56,038 nucleotides of DNA from Clostridiales bacterium (lineage in GTDB: Bacteria > Bacillota > Clostridia > Oscillospirales > CAG-272), in the NCBI GenBank assembly GCA_003522145.1, contig DPGD01000037.1:1-56038 (forward strand), written 5' to 3'. Each line of letters starts with the position of its first letter. Within the stretch, counting starts at the first letter, position 1. A model generated the notes under the pieces. The model had not been told where the DNA came from and made no database searches. It saw only the letters and a list, made by a program, of their open reading frames with translations. Of this stretch, positions 15,117 through 24,217 are shown piece after piece. A program made the translations under genes and the position numbers.

Positions 15117-15539
15117 TCAGAAATTCTTCTGCTTGGGATGGCGGGGATTTACGAACTCCCGCCAGTCCAAATCTCCCCGGTCCAGACCCATTACCAGCGC
15201 TTCGCCTGTGGCAATGTTGGTGGCAACGGGGATGTTGTAGGTATCACAGCAACGCAAAAGCTCAATATCTCTGGTGTCCGAGTCCTTTTCGGGGGCGGTG
15301 TCCCGGAAATAGAGCACCAGATCCACTTCGTTATAGCAGATTCTGGAGATGACCTGTTCCATGCCGCCCAAAGAACCGGAAAGCATGGTTTCGATTTTCA
15401 GACCGGTCGCTTCGGATATATATTTTGCAGTTTTCCCGGTGGCGCACAGATGGTGCTTGGAGAGAATTCCGCAATAAGCAGTGCAGAATTCGACCATCAA
15501 TTCTTTCTTTTTGTCACCGGCGATCAGTACGATTTCCAT
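15117..15539 (-). CDS. mgsA: Methylglyoxal synthase
   Basis: 140 residues. It converts dihydroxyacetone phosphate to methylglyoxal and phosphate, a bypass of lower glycolysis used when phosphate is scarce. Family motifs are visible: the start IVLIAGDKKKELMVEF, the phosphate-binding loop ATGKTA, SGSLGGMEQVISR, the catalytic-aspartate segment in L-G-G-x-x-Q / LVLYFRDTAPEKD, and CDTYNIPVATNIATGEAL. GGAGGA lies 7 bases before the ATG. It follows the MinD-like gene by 41 bases on the same strand, and mgsA is often found next to minD in Clostridia. Confidence 0.95.
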   Translation of the reverse strand: MEIVLIAGDKKKELMVEFCTAYCGILSKHHLCATGKTAKYISEATGLKIETMLSGSLGGMEQVISRICYNEVDLVLYFRDTAPEKDSDTRDIELLRCCDTYNIPVATNIATGEALVMGLDRGDLDWREFVNPRHPKQKNF

Positions 15540-15580
15540 TCACAGTTCCTCCGAATCCTTGTTCCGTACATCCGTTATTT

Positions 15581-16381
15581 TCAGAATCCAAGCAGACTCC
15601 GCCGCAGCTTTTTTTCCTCCCGCATACCGGAAAAAAGGGGGACTTCCTCTCCTTTCAGGCGGGTCGCTATGTTGAGAAAGCAGAGAGCGGTTTCACCGGC
15701 TTCCTCGATCCTGCCCTCCTCGGAACAACGGAAAAGCTCATAGCTTTCGGGAACCACGCCCACAAGCAGGGTATGGGTCCGGTCGATCCATTGCTTCACA
15801 CTTTCTCTGCCGTTTCTGTAGGAGGACAAGTCCGTCATGTCCAAACGGTTTACCAACAGCCTTGCCTGCTTTCCGGCTGCGCGCGCCTGGGCTTCAAAGG
15901 CCTCAGCACCGAACAGTGCGGCCTTTTCTCCGGTGGTGACCGAAAGAGGAATATCGGTTTTTTCAAGCAGAAAGGCGGAAATTCCCGTCATGGTCGCCGG
16001 CAGATCCAACAGCAGAAAAGAAGCCTCTACGGCAGCAGCGCCTTGTTCGAGGGCCGCCCAATATCCTTCCGGGTCTGTGCAAAACCCTTCTTCTTCCGGC
16101 GGGGGGCACAGAAAAAGCCCTTTTGTGCGTTCGCTTTCGGGAAATACCTTTTCCGGCGACGCTCCCTTGTACAGATCGGAAAGACCGAAAAGCACCCGGT
16201 CTTCCATGCCGAGAAGATAATCCAAGCAGTGAAGGGAGGCGTTCAGATCGGCGAGAAGCACCCGCTCGCCCTTCCGGCAGAGCGCCACGGAAAGGCCAAC
16301 TGCAAGGGTAGAACGGCCTACACCGCCTTTTCCTGAAAAAAGACCCGCCACCGTCACTTTGCCGCCGGCGTTCAAAGGCAT
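15581..16381 (-). CDS. MinD/ParA-like P-loop ATPase
   Basis: 266 residues. It has the deviant Walker A of the MinD/ParA class, FSGKGGVGRSTLA, a following helix, a LADLNAS switch I region, and a Walker B-like FLLLDLPA. The C-terminal half is divergent and lacks a clear MinD amphipathic membrane helix. minC and minE are not adjacent, so cell-division-site selection is only one option; FlhG-like or other partner-positioning ATPases are alternatives. Position before mgsA is the usual minD neighbourhood. A consensus sigma-A promoter is at 16408-16436. The ribosome site is weak (GAGGG 2 bases from ATG). Confidence 0.82.
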   Translation of the reverse strand: MPLNAGGKVTVAGLFSGKGGVGRSTLAVGLSVALCRKGERVLLADLNASLHCLDYLLGMEDRVLFGLSDLYKGASPEKVFPESERTKGLFLCPPPEEEGFCTDPEGYWAALEQGAAAVEASFLLLDLPATMTGISAFLLEKTDIPLSVTTGEKAALFGAEAFEAQARAAGKQARLLVNRLDMTDLSSYRNGRESVKQWIDRTHTLLVGVVPESYELFRCSEEGRIEEAGETALCFLNIATRLKGEEVPLFSGMREEKKLRRSLLGF

Positions 16382-16407
16382 CCCTCACTTTCGGTTATTT
16401 CTTTCCC

Positions 16408-16436
16408 ATTATATCAAAGCCTTTTTTTCTTGTCAA
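16408..16436 (-). promoter_or_regulatory. Consensus sigma-A promoter of minD-like/mgsA
   Basis: Minus strand: TTGACA (16436-16431), 17-base spacer, TATAAT (16413-16408). Both hexamers are perfect. It is 27 bases before the MinD-like start. Confidence 0.9.
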
Positions 16437-16591
16437 GGGATTCTTTGGATTTTTCCGCGGAATGGAAAATTTCTGCTTTGAGAGTGTTCTTGGCTCTGAA
16501 TCTTTCGGGAGGGGAAACAGACAATCTGCACAAAGCGGGCACAGGGAGTTTGTGTGAATCGTCGAAAAAGACAGAAAGAACGCAGAATCCC

Positions 16592-16620
16592 TTGACAGAG
16601 GGAAAAAATAAGGGTATACT
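16592..16620 (+). promoter_or_regulatory. Sigma-A promoter of the papain-like peptidase gene
   Basis: TTGACA (16592-16597), 17-base spacer, TATACT (16615-16620), 55 bases before the start. Divergent from the MinD-like promoter 155 bases to the left; the stretch between holds no gene. Confidence 0.85.
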
Positions 16621-16675
16621 GAAAGCAATCGGGTTGACGGTCAGTCAACAGTTTTGTTTTGGGAAAGGAATACCT

Positions 16676-18931
16676 ATGAAACGCACTTTGTCATTGGTCT
16701 TAACACTGCTCTTTGCGGTGTCGGTAATTACATCCTGCGGCGCTTCCACCACCGCAACCAATCCCAGCGGAGCGGCCTCTACGATTACCGAAACGGGAAC
16801 GGGAGAAACCACGATCTCGACAGACATTTCTGATCTGTTGAATGTGCTGGCACCTGCTTCCGGGGCAGAAAAGGAGCACAAAACTCTGGAAACTCTGCCT
16901 TCCAGCGCAACGCTGGTCGGAAGCGAAACTCTGCCTCCTATTGATAACCAGGGGGGTGTGGGATGCTGTGTATCCGAGGGCGTGACCTATATGCAGTTCA
17001 CCAACGCCGTGGCACAGTATATGAAAAACAACGGCGGGCTGAACGGTTGGAATCCCTCTGAAAGCTATTCCAACTGCTTTTCCCCCAAGTTTACCTATCA
17101 GTATGCCGGAGCGGCAACCAAGAATGTGTACGACATTCTGAAGGATCACGGCGCTCTGAAAAATTCGGATGAATCCTTTGCCAAGGATGCCAGCGGCGGA
17201 TCCCAGATTAAGGTGAACGGAAAGCTGTCGAAGCAGACTGCCGCATGGAATGTGGCGGAGGGCATGGGAGAAAAGGCTTTAAGTTACCGGGTGTCGGGCT
17301 ATGAGCAGATTTTTGTAGTCAACGATCCGGAGTATACGGTTACCGGAAAAGAGGGCTTGGCCATGACCACCTCGGAAGCCGGTAAGGCCATGCTGAATAA
17401 GATCAAAGACGCCATTGCCACCGGAAATGTGGTGGTGACCGGCGGATATCCGAACACCTGGGTTTCCTCTTCCAGCGTGAAAAAACTGACTTCTGACGGT
17501 GTGGGAACATTGGGCAAGGTCGGAGACCGGATCATTACATTTTCCACCAACGACCGCAGCGGCGGGCATCAGGTGTGCATTGTGGGATATGATGACGACA
17601 TCACGGTGACCTCCTGCGGCGTGACGATGAAGGGAGCCTTCCTCTTGGCCAATTCCTGGGGCGAAAGCTGGTATGACGGCGGTAGATGCTGGGTGGCCTA
17701 CGATGCTCTCAACACCGAATCCGAATATGAGGATTTCAAATTCCCCAACGCCCTGAAAAACAAGGGCTTGAAAAGAGGCTGGACGCTGGATCAGTTCTGC
17801 TTTATTTACTGGGACAGAGACATTGTTGCCGGACTGCCGGGTCTCTATGCGGAAGTGGAAGTGGAACTGAAGAACCGGGATTCCCTGACTATGGAGCTGA
17901 CGAGAACCGATCGGAATGGGCTCACTTCGTCCATTACTCCTTACATCTTTGAATATGTGGGTTCTCACGATAAGTACGATCAGCTTTGGCTGAATGTGAA
18001 GGGAGAGCCTACGGGTGATGCGGCTGTCGGATTCTTCACGGTCAACTTTGAACGGCTTCTGGAAAGCGTTCCGGAGGGCAGTTCGGTGACCGACTACCTC
18101 TGGTCGATCAAGGTCTCCAACAGTGCCGACGATGAAATGACGGTCAAGAGCATCAAGGTGAAGAACGGTGACCAGAAGGTTCTTTGCGATGTGGACTTCA
18201 ATGACAGCTTTACAAAGGGCTCCAGAAGCTATACCTTTGATTTCAGCGAAAGCCACAATGTTGCAATGCTTGAGGGCGCAGTCAACCTGGTCAACAAGGA
18301 AAGTGGGAAGGCCATTGTAAAGGGCTCCTCCACCATGCGGCTCGCTCTGGGCGAGGTGGATGCGGCTTCTACTTTGATGGTGGCGCCTCTTATGGAGAGA
18401 AATACCTACAGATTTGATCGGGATGACGAGAAGTACGGCCTGGCCATAGACAACAAGGAACTCAAGGACGGAGCCGAACTGATCTTCCAAAAGATCACCG
18501 TAGATGAAAACAAAGCTCAGGAGTTCTCGGTGTCCTATAACGAAGACGGTACGGTGACCTTCTTCATGCAGGCAGAGGACAGAAGCTATTATGCTCTGGG
18601 TGAGAGGGACGGAGCACTTCAGATGATCCGGATGACCGAGCTGACCGACAATCTGAAATGGACGGTTTCCTCTGCCAAGTCCACAGCCTATACTGCCGTG
18701 GAAAAGGACGGGGAGAATCTGAAAATTTCAGGCGAAGTGCGGAACGCCGGATTGGAGCTCCAACTGGTTGTGACAGACTTGACCGGTAAAACTCCCGTAA
18801 CGGCAGACGCCAAGGTTACGGCAAAGAGCTTTGAGGGCAGTGTGAAGAGTCCTGACGCATCGTTTATTGTGCGTGTGCTGGATAAATCGGACTCTTCGAT
18901 TGTCGGCAACACCTATGTTCGTATTGCATAA
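16676..18931 (+). CDS. Secreted lipoprotein C1A (papain-like) cysteine peptidase
   Basis: 751 residues. A signal peptide ends in the lipobox I-T-S-C with Cys21. After a Thr/Ser-rich linker comes a papain-fold domain with all four active-site positions: Gln92 and Cys98 in NQGGVGCCVSEG, His298 in GGHQVCIVGYDDD, Asn326 in LANSWGESWYDGG. A middle beta-rich region (about 370-560) and a C-terminal segment (about 570-690) with lectin-like, perhaps RICIN/beta-trefoil, repeats follow. It lacks an obvious propeptide of the plant/animal type. It should be attached to the outer membrane face or released and degrade proteins. The ATG at 16676 follows AAAGGA by 6 bases; codons further upstream lie within the promoter. 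Confidence 0.88.
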   Translation: MKRTLSLVLTLLFAVSVITSCGASTTATNPSGAASTITETGTGETTISTDISDLLNVLAPASGAEKEHKTLETLPSSATLVGSETLPPIDNQGGVGCCVSEGVTYMQFTNAVAQYMKNNGGLNGWNPSESYSNCFSPKFTYQYAGAATKNVYDILKDHGALKNSDESFAKDASGGSQIKVNGKLSKQTAAWNVAEGMGEKALSYRVSGYEQIFVVNDPEYTVTGKEGLAMTTSEAGKAMLNKIKDAIATGNVVVTGGYPNTWVSSSSVKKLTSDGVGTLGKVGDRIITFSTNDRSGGHQVCIVGYDDDITVTSCGVTMKGAFLLANSWGESWYDGGRCWVAYDALNTESEYEDFKFPNALKNKGLKRGWTLDQFCFIYWDRDIVAGLPGLYAEVEVELKNRDSLTMELTRTDRNGLTSSITPYIFEYVGSHDKYDQLWLNVKGEPTGDAAVGFFTVNFERLLESVPEGSSVTDYLWSIKVSNSADDEMTVKSIKVKNGDQKVLCDVDFNDSFTKGSRSYTFDFSESHNVAMLEGAVNLVNKESGKAIVKGSSTMRLALGEVDAASTLMVAPLMERNTYRFDRDDEKYGLAIDNKELKDGAELIFQKITVDENKAQEFSVSYNEDGTVTFFMQAEDRSYYALGERDGALQMIRMTELTDNLKWTVSSAKSTAYTAVEKDGENLKISGEVRNAGLELQLVVTDLTGKTPVTADAKVTAKSFEGSVKSPDASFIVRVLDKSDSSIVGNTYVRIA

Positions 18932-18947
18932 TCTGTCTTAAAGGACA

Positions 18948-18986
18948 GCGGGGTTGTCGCAAAATCTCTGCGGCAACCCCGCTTTT
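18948..18986 (+). terminator. Intrinsic terminator after the papain-like gene
   Basis: GCGGGGTTGTCGC (18948-18960) pairs with GCGGCAACCCCGC (18970-18982), then TTTT. Stem sequence closely resembles the terminator at 20641-20678. No promoter is obvious between here and the next gene, so partial read-through could supply it. Confidence 0.85.
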
Positions 18987-19027
18987 CAAAAAACAAAACG
19001 AAAACAAGGAAAGAAGGTATTTTTGCT

Positions 19028-20632
19028 ATGAAACGGTTTCTCGCAGTTTTCCTGACTTTGCTGACGCTTCTGGCGCTTTTGGCCGGCTGCGGAGAAGGCA
19101 AGACCACTTCTGCCCCTTCTCCTGACGGAACGAATTCTTCCGAAAGCAAAACAGAGGCTTCGGTTTCTGATGTTCCTTCGTCTCCTGACAAGACCGCAAC
19201 ACCTACTCCGGAGACTTCCGAGGTGTCGGAATCCACGCCGACTCCCACACCCTCCTCCACACCTACCCTTACACCCACGCCTACCCCTCCTCCGACTGTC
19301 GCTGCCGGCATGACCGAGGAAGAGATGAATGTTCTGCCGGTGGGACAGTATACAATTGTTCCCAAAGGCTCCGATAAGGGCTTGAGCTATGCAAACACGG
19401 AAAGCAACAACCGGGTGGATATTCCTGTGACCGTCGGTGGGGAACTGAACACCTTTACGATCGTGTACCAGACGCACAAGGAAGACCCTTACTATCTGGT
19501 GTTTGCCGGAGAGGACAGTATGCATGTGCTGGCGCCGGAAGGATTTCTGAGTCCCAAGATCACCGACAAATTGGTTTTTGTCGGCAAAGCACGCCAGAGC
19601 TCTGAGACGGCATCGACCAAGTACTTTGATGACAAAAGAGAATCTATACAGTGGCATATTACCGAAAATGAGGATGGTACATACACCTTTTCCAATAACC
19701 AGTATGATTCCTGGCTCCTGTCCTATAAGGATGGCGAGTTCTGCATGGAAGAACAGGATAAAGCCACCGGCATCACTTCCTTTGAATTGAAGATGGAACA
19801 AAGAGGCGGCGGAAAGGCCTTCCTGCAATATATCAGCGATGAGGGCAATGTGGTTGTCCGTGTGCCGTCGGATATTTTCATGAGAGTGAAAAAGCTTACC
19901 GACGAAATGCTTCAGATCTGGGCGAACAATCTGGATGATGCCTACAATTCTTATATTGAACTGACCTCCTTCGTGGCCTATGAGAGCATCGTGGTGAAAG
20001 CGTATGAGCCTTCGCCCCACATCGGCTATGTTTGGAACGATAACAGCCACTATAATGTGATTACAATTGAAAAGAGCTTTATGGTGACTGACTTAGGAAA
20101 AATGGCCATGCGGAGCAAGAAATACGGCGTGGTGGATTGGAATTTCTGTGCGTTGCATGAAATGGGCCATATGTTCGACAATCAACAGCCTTGGTATTTT
20201 GAGGCGGAAATGATGACCGACCTGAAAGTGGCCTATGTTCTGGAGAAAAACGGTGCCTGTGCGGCTCCTTCGGAATTCAACAGCACGGATTACTTCTATG
20301 CGGATCGGAATGCGGAGCATGCCCAGGTGGAGGAATGCTACAGAAAGCTCTCCAAGAACGGCGTGGGCATTGCCGAAAGTCTGGAGTACGGCGCATACTC
20401 TGCTGCCTTGAAATTTGTCGAGATTCAACGGCAAATTGATGATGAAAACTGGACGGTGTTCAAGCAGGCCTATGCAGAGCTTCGTCAGGAAGGCATAACG
20501 ACCTATAAAAAATACGAGAGATTCAAGAATTTTGTGCAAAAACTTTCCGATATTTCCGGCAAGGATGTACGGGCTCTGTTCACCGATGCCGAGTGGAATG
20601 TTTATATGACCAAATACGGATATACCGGCTAA
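19028..20632 (+). CDS. Secreted lipoprotein HExxH metallopeptidase (M60-like)
   Basis: 534 residues. The signal peptide ends L-A-G-C (Cys21), followed by a long T/P/S-rich linker (about 25-92) suited to crossing the wall. Residues about 100-275 look like a beta-trefoil/RICIN-type region (GQYTIVPKGSDKGLSYA; YLVFAGEDSM; TYTFSNNQYDSWLLSY). The catalytic part has His377-Glu378-x-x-His381 in LHEMGHMFD and a third-ligand candidate Glu392 or Glu394 in PWYFEAEMMTD. Spacing of 10 residues from His381 to Glu392 fits the M60/enhancin pattern HExxH(8-24)E. M60 enzymes attack glycoproteins such as mucin; that substrate is inference. It shares lipoprotein design and a similar carbohydrate-binding-like region with the preceding peptidase. 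Confidence 0.82.
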   Translation: MKRFLAVFLTLLTLLALLAGCGEGKTTSAPSPDGTNSSESKTEASVSDVPSSPDKTATPTPETSEVSESTPTPTPSSTPTLTPTPTPPPTVAAGMTEEEMNVLPVGQYTIVPKGSDKGLSYANTESNNRVDIPVTVGGELNTFTIVYQTHKEDPYYLVFAGEDSMHVLAPEGFLSPKITDKLVFVGKARQSSETASTKYFDDKRESIQWHITENEDGTYTFSNNQYDSWLLSYKDGEFCMEEQDKATGITSFELKMEQRGGGKAFLQYISDEGNVVVRVPSDIFMRVKKLTDEMLQIWANNLDDAYNSYIELTSFVAYESIVVKAYEPSPHIGYVWNDNSHYNVITIEKSFMVTDLGKMAMRSKKYGVVDWNFCALHEMGHMFDNQQPWYFEAEMMTDLKVAYVLEKNGACAAPSEFNSTDYFYADRNAEHAQVEECYRKLSKNGVGIAESLEYGAYSAALKFVEIQRQIDDENWTVFKQAYAELRQEGITTYKKYERFKNFVQKLSDISGKDVRALFTDAEWNVYMTKYGYTG

Positions 20633-20640
20633 AAAAGTGA

Positions 20641-20678
20641 GGGTTGCCGCAGGATCTCTTGCGGCAACCCGTTTTTTT
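20641..20678 (+). terminator. Intrinsic terminator after the M60-like gene
   Basis: GGGTTGCCGCA (20641-20651) pairs with TGCGGCAACCC (20660-20670), then G and seven T. Confidence 0.93.
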
Positions 20679-20689
20679 ATGGGTGTCTC

Positions 20690-20850
20690 TTCATACACAA
20701 AGTCTGTTCGGTCACGGGCAGTTCTGCCGAAGAACGAGGCGCAAAAACAAGGAATCCTTTTGTATGAAGGCTTTTTGCAACGGCATTCTGAGGTTAAAAC
20801 GCCGTTGCCCGATGTGTGGGAAATTTTTAGAGGCACCCTTATGTTGAAAA
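20690..20850 (-). repeat. Dispersed intergenic element, family A, copy 4
   Basis: Minus-strand reading starts AAGGGTGCCTCTAAAAATTT, continues with GGGCAACGGCGTTTTAACC, GCCGTTGCAAAAAGCC, TTTTTGCGCCTCGTTCTTCG, and CAGAACTGCCCGTGACCG. The GGTGCCTC start matches the inverted end GAGGCACC of copy 5. It fills the space between the terminator and ybaK. Confidence 0.6.
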
Positions 20851-20860
20851 GAGGATTGCG

Positions 20861-21334
20861 ATGTCTTTAGAAAGAGTCTTGGGATTTTTTGAAAGCAAAG
20901 GAATGGCGGAGCGGGTGCTTATTTTGGATGAGTCCTCCGCCACGGTGGAGTTGGCCGCCCATGCGCTGCACTGTCCGCCGGAACGGATCGCCAAAACCCT
21001 GTCGTTTTTAGTGGGCGACAGACCGGTGTTGGTGGTGATGGCGGGAGATGCAAAGGTGAACAACTCCAAATTCAAGGCGGTTTTCAAGGAGAAAGCCAGA
21101 ATGCTGACAGCAGAGCAGGCGGAAGCCTTGGTGGGGCATGCCGTGGGCGGCGTTTGCCCTTTTGCCGTCAATGAGGGAGTGCAGGTTTATCTGGACGATT
21201 CCTTAAAACGGTTTGAAACGGTTTTTCCGGCTTGCGGAAGCGGAAACAGTGCCATTGAACTGACATTGCCGGAATTGGAAACCCTTTCAAACTTCATTTC
21301 CTATGTGGATGTGACGAAATTGCCGGAGGCCTGA
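20861..21334 (+). CDS. YbaK/EbsC family aminoacyl-tRNA deacylase
   Basis: 157 residues covering one YbaK domain. Family marks are A-K-T-L-S-F-L-V-G after the first helices, the invariant lysine region KVNNSKFKAVF, and VGGVCPFAVNEGVQVYLDDSL. Such free-standing proteins hydrolyse mischarged tRNAs (for example Cys-tRNA-Pro or Ala-tRNA-Pro); which one is not visible. An AGAGGA site lies 6 bases before the ATG. It stands alone between a family A repeat and a family B repeat. Confidence 0.88.
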   Translation: MSLERVLGFFESKGMAERVLILDESSATVELAAHALHCPPERIAKTLSFLVGDRPVLVVMAGDAKVNNSKFKAVFKEKARMLTAEQAEALVGHAVGGVCPFAVNEGVQVYLDDSLKRFETVFPACGSGNSAIELTLPELETLSNFISYVDVTKLPEA

Positions 21335-21469
21335 GCTTTCGGGAGGGCTCTGGCCGTACGGTCAGGGTCTATGGGGCACAGGGCTGTTGGAGACAGGCCG
21401 CCGGTTGCAAAAAAGAGAAAGAAAGGAGGAGTTTCAAAGCTCTGACCGAGTTTTGAAACACCTCTGATA

Positions 21470-21625
21470 ACATTGGTCTTGACGGCTGAAAGCCGCCATT
21501 TTGTCGTTCACCTGAATTTCGACAAAATAAAGGGCTTAACCGACCAAGAGCGCATCAAAAACGCCGGAATCCCCGCCGACATATGAAAAGGGGCTGTTAA
21601 AAAGCGATTTTTAACAGCCCCCTTC
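21470..21625 (+). repeat. Terminator-bearing repeat, family B, copy 2
   Basis: Contains CATTGGTCTTGACGGCTGAAA, GAATTTCGACAAAATAAAGG, CGCATCAAAAACGCCGG and ends in the perfect 14-bp stem GGGGCTGTTAAAAA / TTTTTAACAGCCCC (21590-21603 with 21608-21621). It lines up over its whole length with the reverse complement of copy 1. The rest of 21335-21717 shows no gene. The hairpin has CTTTT on its minus-strand side, so it can also end pnp. Confidence 0.78.
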
Positions 21626-21717
21626 GCTATTCTTTTGCGAAAAACTTTTCTGCGAAAGGACAGTGCGATCCTTCCGATCCGATCGTTCCGTTCGGAATCC
21701 TTCGGGAATCGGGGAAC

Positions 21718-24183
21718 TCAGTTTTTTCCGCCGAAGAGAGAGGAAAAGAAGCCTTTCTTTTCCTTGGATTCCTCGGCTGCGGTCTCCGCCTTGGGTTCCA
21801 CCTTAGGCTCGACCTTGGGTTCTGCGGGCTTTTCCTCAAGCTTTACTTCTTCAGCTTTGGGGGTCTCGTTCCGGGGTGTGCGCTCGTAGCGGGACTCCTT
21901 CGGCGCTCTCTCGCTTCTGCCGTCTCTGCTGTTGCCGCCACTGCGGGAACCTCTGTCGGTACCATTGCGGCCGGTTCTGGAACCATTGCCGTTGCTTCTG
22001 GGGGCTCTGTCTCCGTTGCGGGAGCCTCTGTCGCCGCCCTTGCCGCTCTTGTGCTCTTCCGATTCCTCATAGCCGGGCAAAGTTGCTTTTCTGGACAGGT
22101 TCATTCTGCCCTTTTCGTCCAGGCCCAGATACTTGACGGTGATGATGTCGCCCACCTTGACCACATCTTCCACCTCGTTTACAAAGTCGGTGTCCAGATC
22201 CTTGATGTGGCACATGCCCTCCTTGCCGGGCGCAAACTCCACAAAGCAACCGATGGGGATGATTCTGGTGACCTTACCGGTGTAGATCGTACCCACTTCC
22301 GGTTCAAAGCAGATGCCTTCCACCACTTTCTGTGCCGCCAAAGCGCCGTCTCTGTTGGGCGATGCAATATAAACGGTGCCGTCCTCTTCAATGTCGATTT
22401 TCACGCCGTAGTCGGCCTGAATCTTCTGGATCACCTCGCCGCCCTTACCGATGACCTCTCTGATCTTTTCGGTCTTGATGTGCATGGTAATCATCTTGGG
22501 CGCATAAGCGCAAACCTCAGCCCGAGGAGCGGGGATTGCCTTGAGAATCACATTGTCGATGATATAATCTCTGCCCTTGTGGGTCATTTCCAGAGCGGAT
22601 TTGATGATCTCAGGGGTCAGGCCGTCGATCTTCAGATCCATCTGGATGGAGGTGATGCCCTTATGCGTGCCGGCAACCTTGAAGTCCATATCGCCGTAGA
22701 AGTCTTCCAGGCCCTGAATGTCGATCATGGTGTCCCAGGAGCCGTCTTCCGCAGTGATCAGACCGCAGGAAATGCCGGCAACCGGTGCCTTGATCGGCAC
22801 GCCTGCTGCCATGAGGGCCAAAGTGGAGCCGCAGACCGAAGCCTGAGAGGTGGAGCCGTTGGAGGAAACAACCTCGGAAACCACCCGGATCGCATAGGGG
22901 AACTCCTCAATGGAAGGAAGCACGGGAATAAGCGAACGCTCGGCCAAAGCGCCGTGACCGATCTCCCGTCTGCCGGGGGAACGGATGGCCTTTGCTTCTC
23001 CGGTGGAGAAGCCGGGCATGTTGTACTGATGCATATATCTTTTGGAGGTTTCCTCGTCGATGGTGTCCAGCTCCTGCGCATCAGCCAGGGTGCCCAATGT
23101 GGCAATGGAAAGCACCTGCGTTTGTCCTCTGGTGAACATACCGGAGCCATGAACTCTGGGCAACAGATCGATCTCGGCATCCAAAGGACGGATCTCATCC
23201 ATTTTTCTGCCGTCCACTCTCTTTTTGTCCACCAACAGCCAGCGGCGGACAATCTTCTTCTGAATCTTATAGATGAGTTCGGGCATAATTACCGGCAGAT
23301 CCGGATATTTTTCTGTAAACTGCTCCTCGATGTCGTCCATGATCGGCTGCATTTTGGCATCCCGCACATTCTTGTCGTCGGTGTCCAGCGCTTCCATGAC
23401 GGCCTTCTCACAGTAGGCAAAAATCTCATCGAACATATCGTGATCCAGCTCGCCTGAAGCATAGGAGAACTTGGGCTTGCCGATTTCGGAAACGATGCCG
23501 TCAATGAAGGCGCAGAGCTTTTTGATTTCCTCGTGAGCCAGCATGATGCCGTTGTACATGGTGTCATCGTCCACCTCGTTGGCGCCGGCCTCGATCATGA
23601 CCACCTTTTTGGCAGAACCTGCTACGGTCAGCTGCAAATCGCTGAGCTTTCTCTGCTCGGAGGTGGGATTGATGACCAGTTCTCCGTTCACCAGACCTAC
23701 CTGAACGCCGGCAATGGGCCCGTTCCAGGGAATGTCGGAGATGGACAGAGCGATGGAAGCGCCCAACATCCCTACAATTTCGGGGGCGCAGTCATGGTCA
23801 ACGCTCATGACCGTAAGGCCCAGGACTACATCGTTGCGCAGATCCTTGGGAAAGAGGGGACGGATGGGACGGTCGATAACACGGGAAGTCAGAATTGCCT
23901 TCTCAGAGGGCTTGCCCTCTCTGCGCAGATAGCCGCCGGGAATTCTGCCCACGGCATAGAGCTTCTCGTCGAAATCCACCGACAGGGGCAGGAAGTCAAT
24001 GCCGTCACGGGGCTTCGGGGAGGCTGTGGCGGTGGCCAAGATGGTCGTTTCTCCATAGCTGATGAGGCAGGAGCCATTGGCTAAACCTGCCATTTTTCCG
24101 GTTTCCACACGCAGGGGTCTGCCGGCAAGGGTGGTCTCAAACACCTTGTGGTTCTTAAATTCGAGCTGTTTGGATGTAACCAT
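21718..24183 (-). CDS. pnp: Polynucleotide phosphorylase with long basic/acidic tail
   Basis: 821 residues. It has two RNase PH domains joined by a helical linker (first about 15-230, second about 320-550, with FTRGQTQVLS and GRREIGHGALAERSL), a KH domain (about 555-610, VIGKGGEVIQKI) and an S1 domain (about 622-690). It degrades RNA from the 3' end with phosphate and helps regulate mRNA decay. Standard PNPases end near residue 700; here 121 further residues follow: an R/G/S/N-rich part, then a K/E/P-rich part with VEPK repeats, ending KKGFFSSLFGGKN. Preceded by rpsO on the same strand, the common rpsO-pnp order, with a hairpin-rich 230-base gap. Confidence 0.96.
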   Translation of the reverse strand: MVTSKQLEFKNHKVFETTLAGRPLRVETGKMAGLANGSCLISYGETTILATATASPKPRDGIDFLPLSVDFDEKLYAVGRIPGGYLRREGKPSEKAILTSRVIDRPIRPLFPKDLRNDVVLGLTVMSVDHDCAPEIVGMLGASIALSISDIPWNGPIAGVQVGLVNGELVINPTSEQRKLSDLQLTVAGSAKKVVMIEAGANEVDDDTMYNGIMLAHEEIKKLCAFIDGIVSEIGKPKFSYASGELDHDMFDEIFAYCEKAVMEALDTDDKNVRDAKMQPIMDDIEEQFTEKYPDLPVIMPELIYKIQKKIVRRWLLVDKKRVDGRKMDEIRPLDAEIDLLPRVHGSGMFTRGQTQVLSIATLGTLADAQELDTIDEETSKRYMHQYNMPGFSTGEAKAIRSPGRREIGHGALAERSLIPVLPSIEEFPYAIRVVSEVVSSNGSTSQASVCGSTLALMAAGVPIKAPVAGISCGLITAEDGSWDTMIDIQGLEDFYGDMDFKVAGTHKGITSIQMDLKIDGLTPEIIKSALEMTHKGRDYIIDNVILKAIPAPRAEVCAYAPKMITMHIKTEKIREVIGKGGEVIQKIQADYGVKIDIEEDGTVYIASPNRDGALAAQKVVEGICFEPEVGTIYTGKVTRIIPIGCFVEFAPGKEGMCHIKDLDTDFVNEVEDVVKVGDIITVKYLGLDEKGRMNLSRKATLPGYEESEEHKSGKGGDRGSRNGDRAPRSNGNGSRTGRNGTDRGSRSGGNSRDGRSERAPKESRYERTPRNETPKAEEVKLEEKPAEPKVEPKVEPKAETAAEESKEKKGFFSSLFGGKN

Positions 24184-24217
24184 TTTTTATTCCTTTCTAT
24201 TCTGGGTCCCTGCGGTT

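Noticed and set aside
17279..18490. Long open frame on the minus strand inside the papain-like peptidase gene
   Set aside because: It has no ribosome site and its translation is low-quality (H/R/G-rich); the plus-strand frame has signal peptide, catalytic motifs and a promoter.
22051..23457. 468-codon plus-strand frame opposite pnp
   Set aside because: Shadow frame; PNPase domains on the minus strand are clear.
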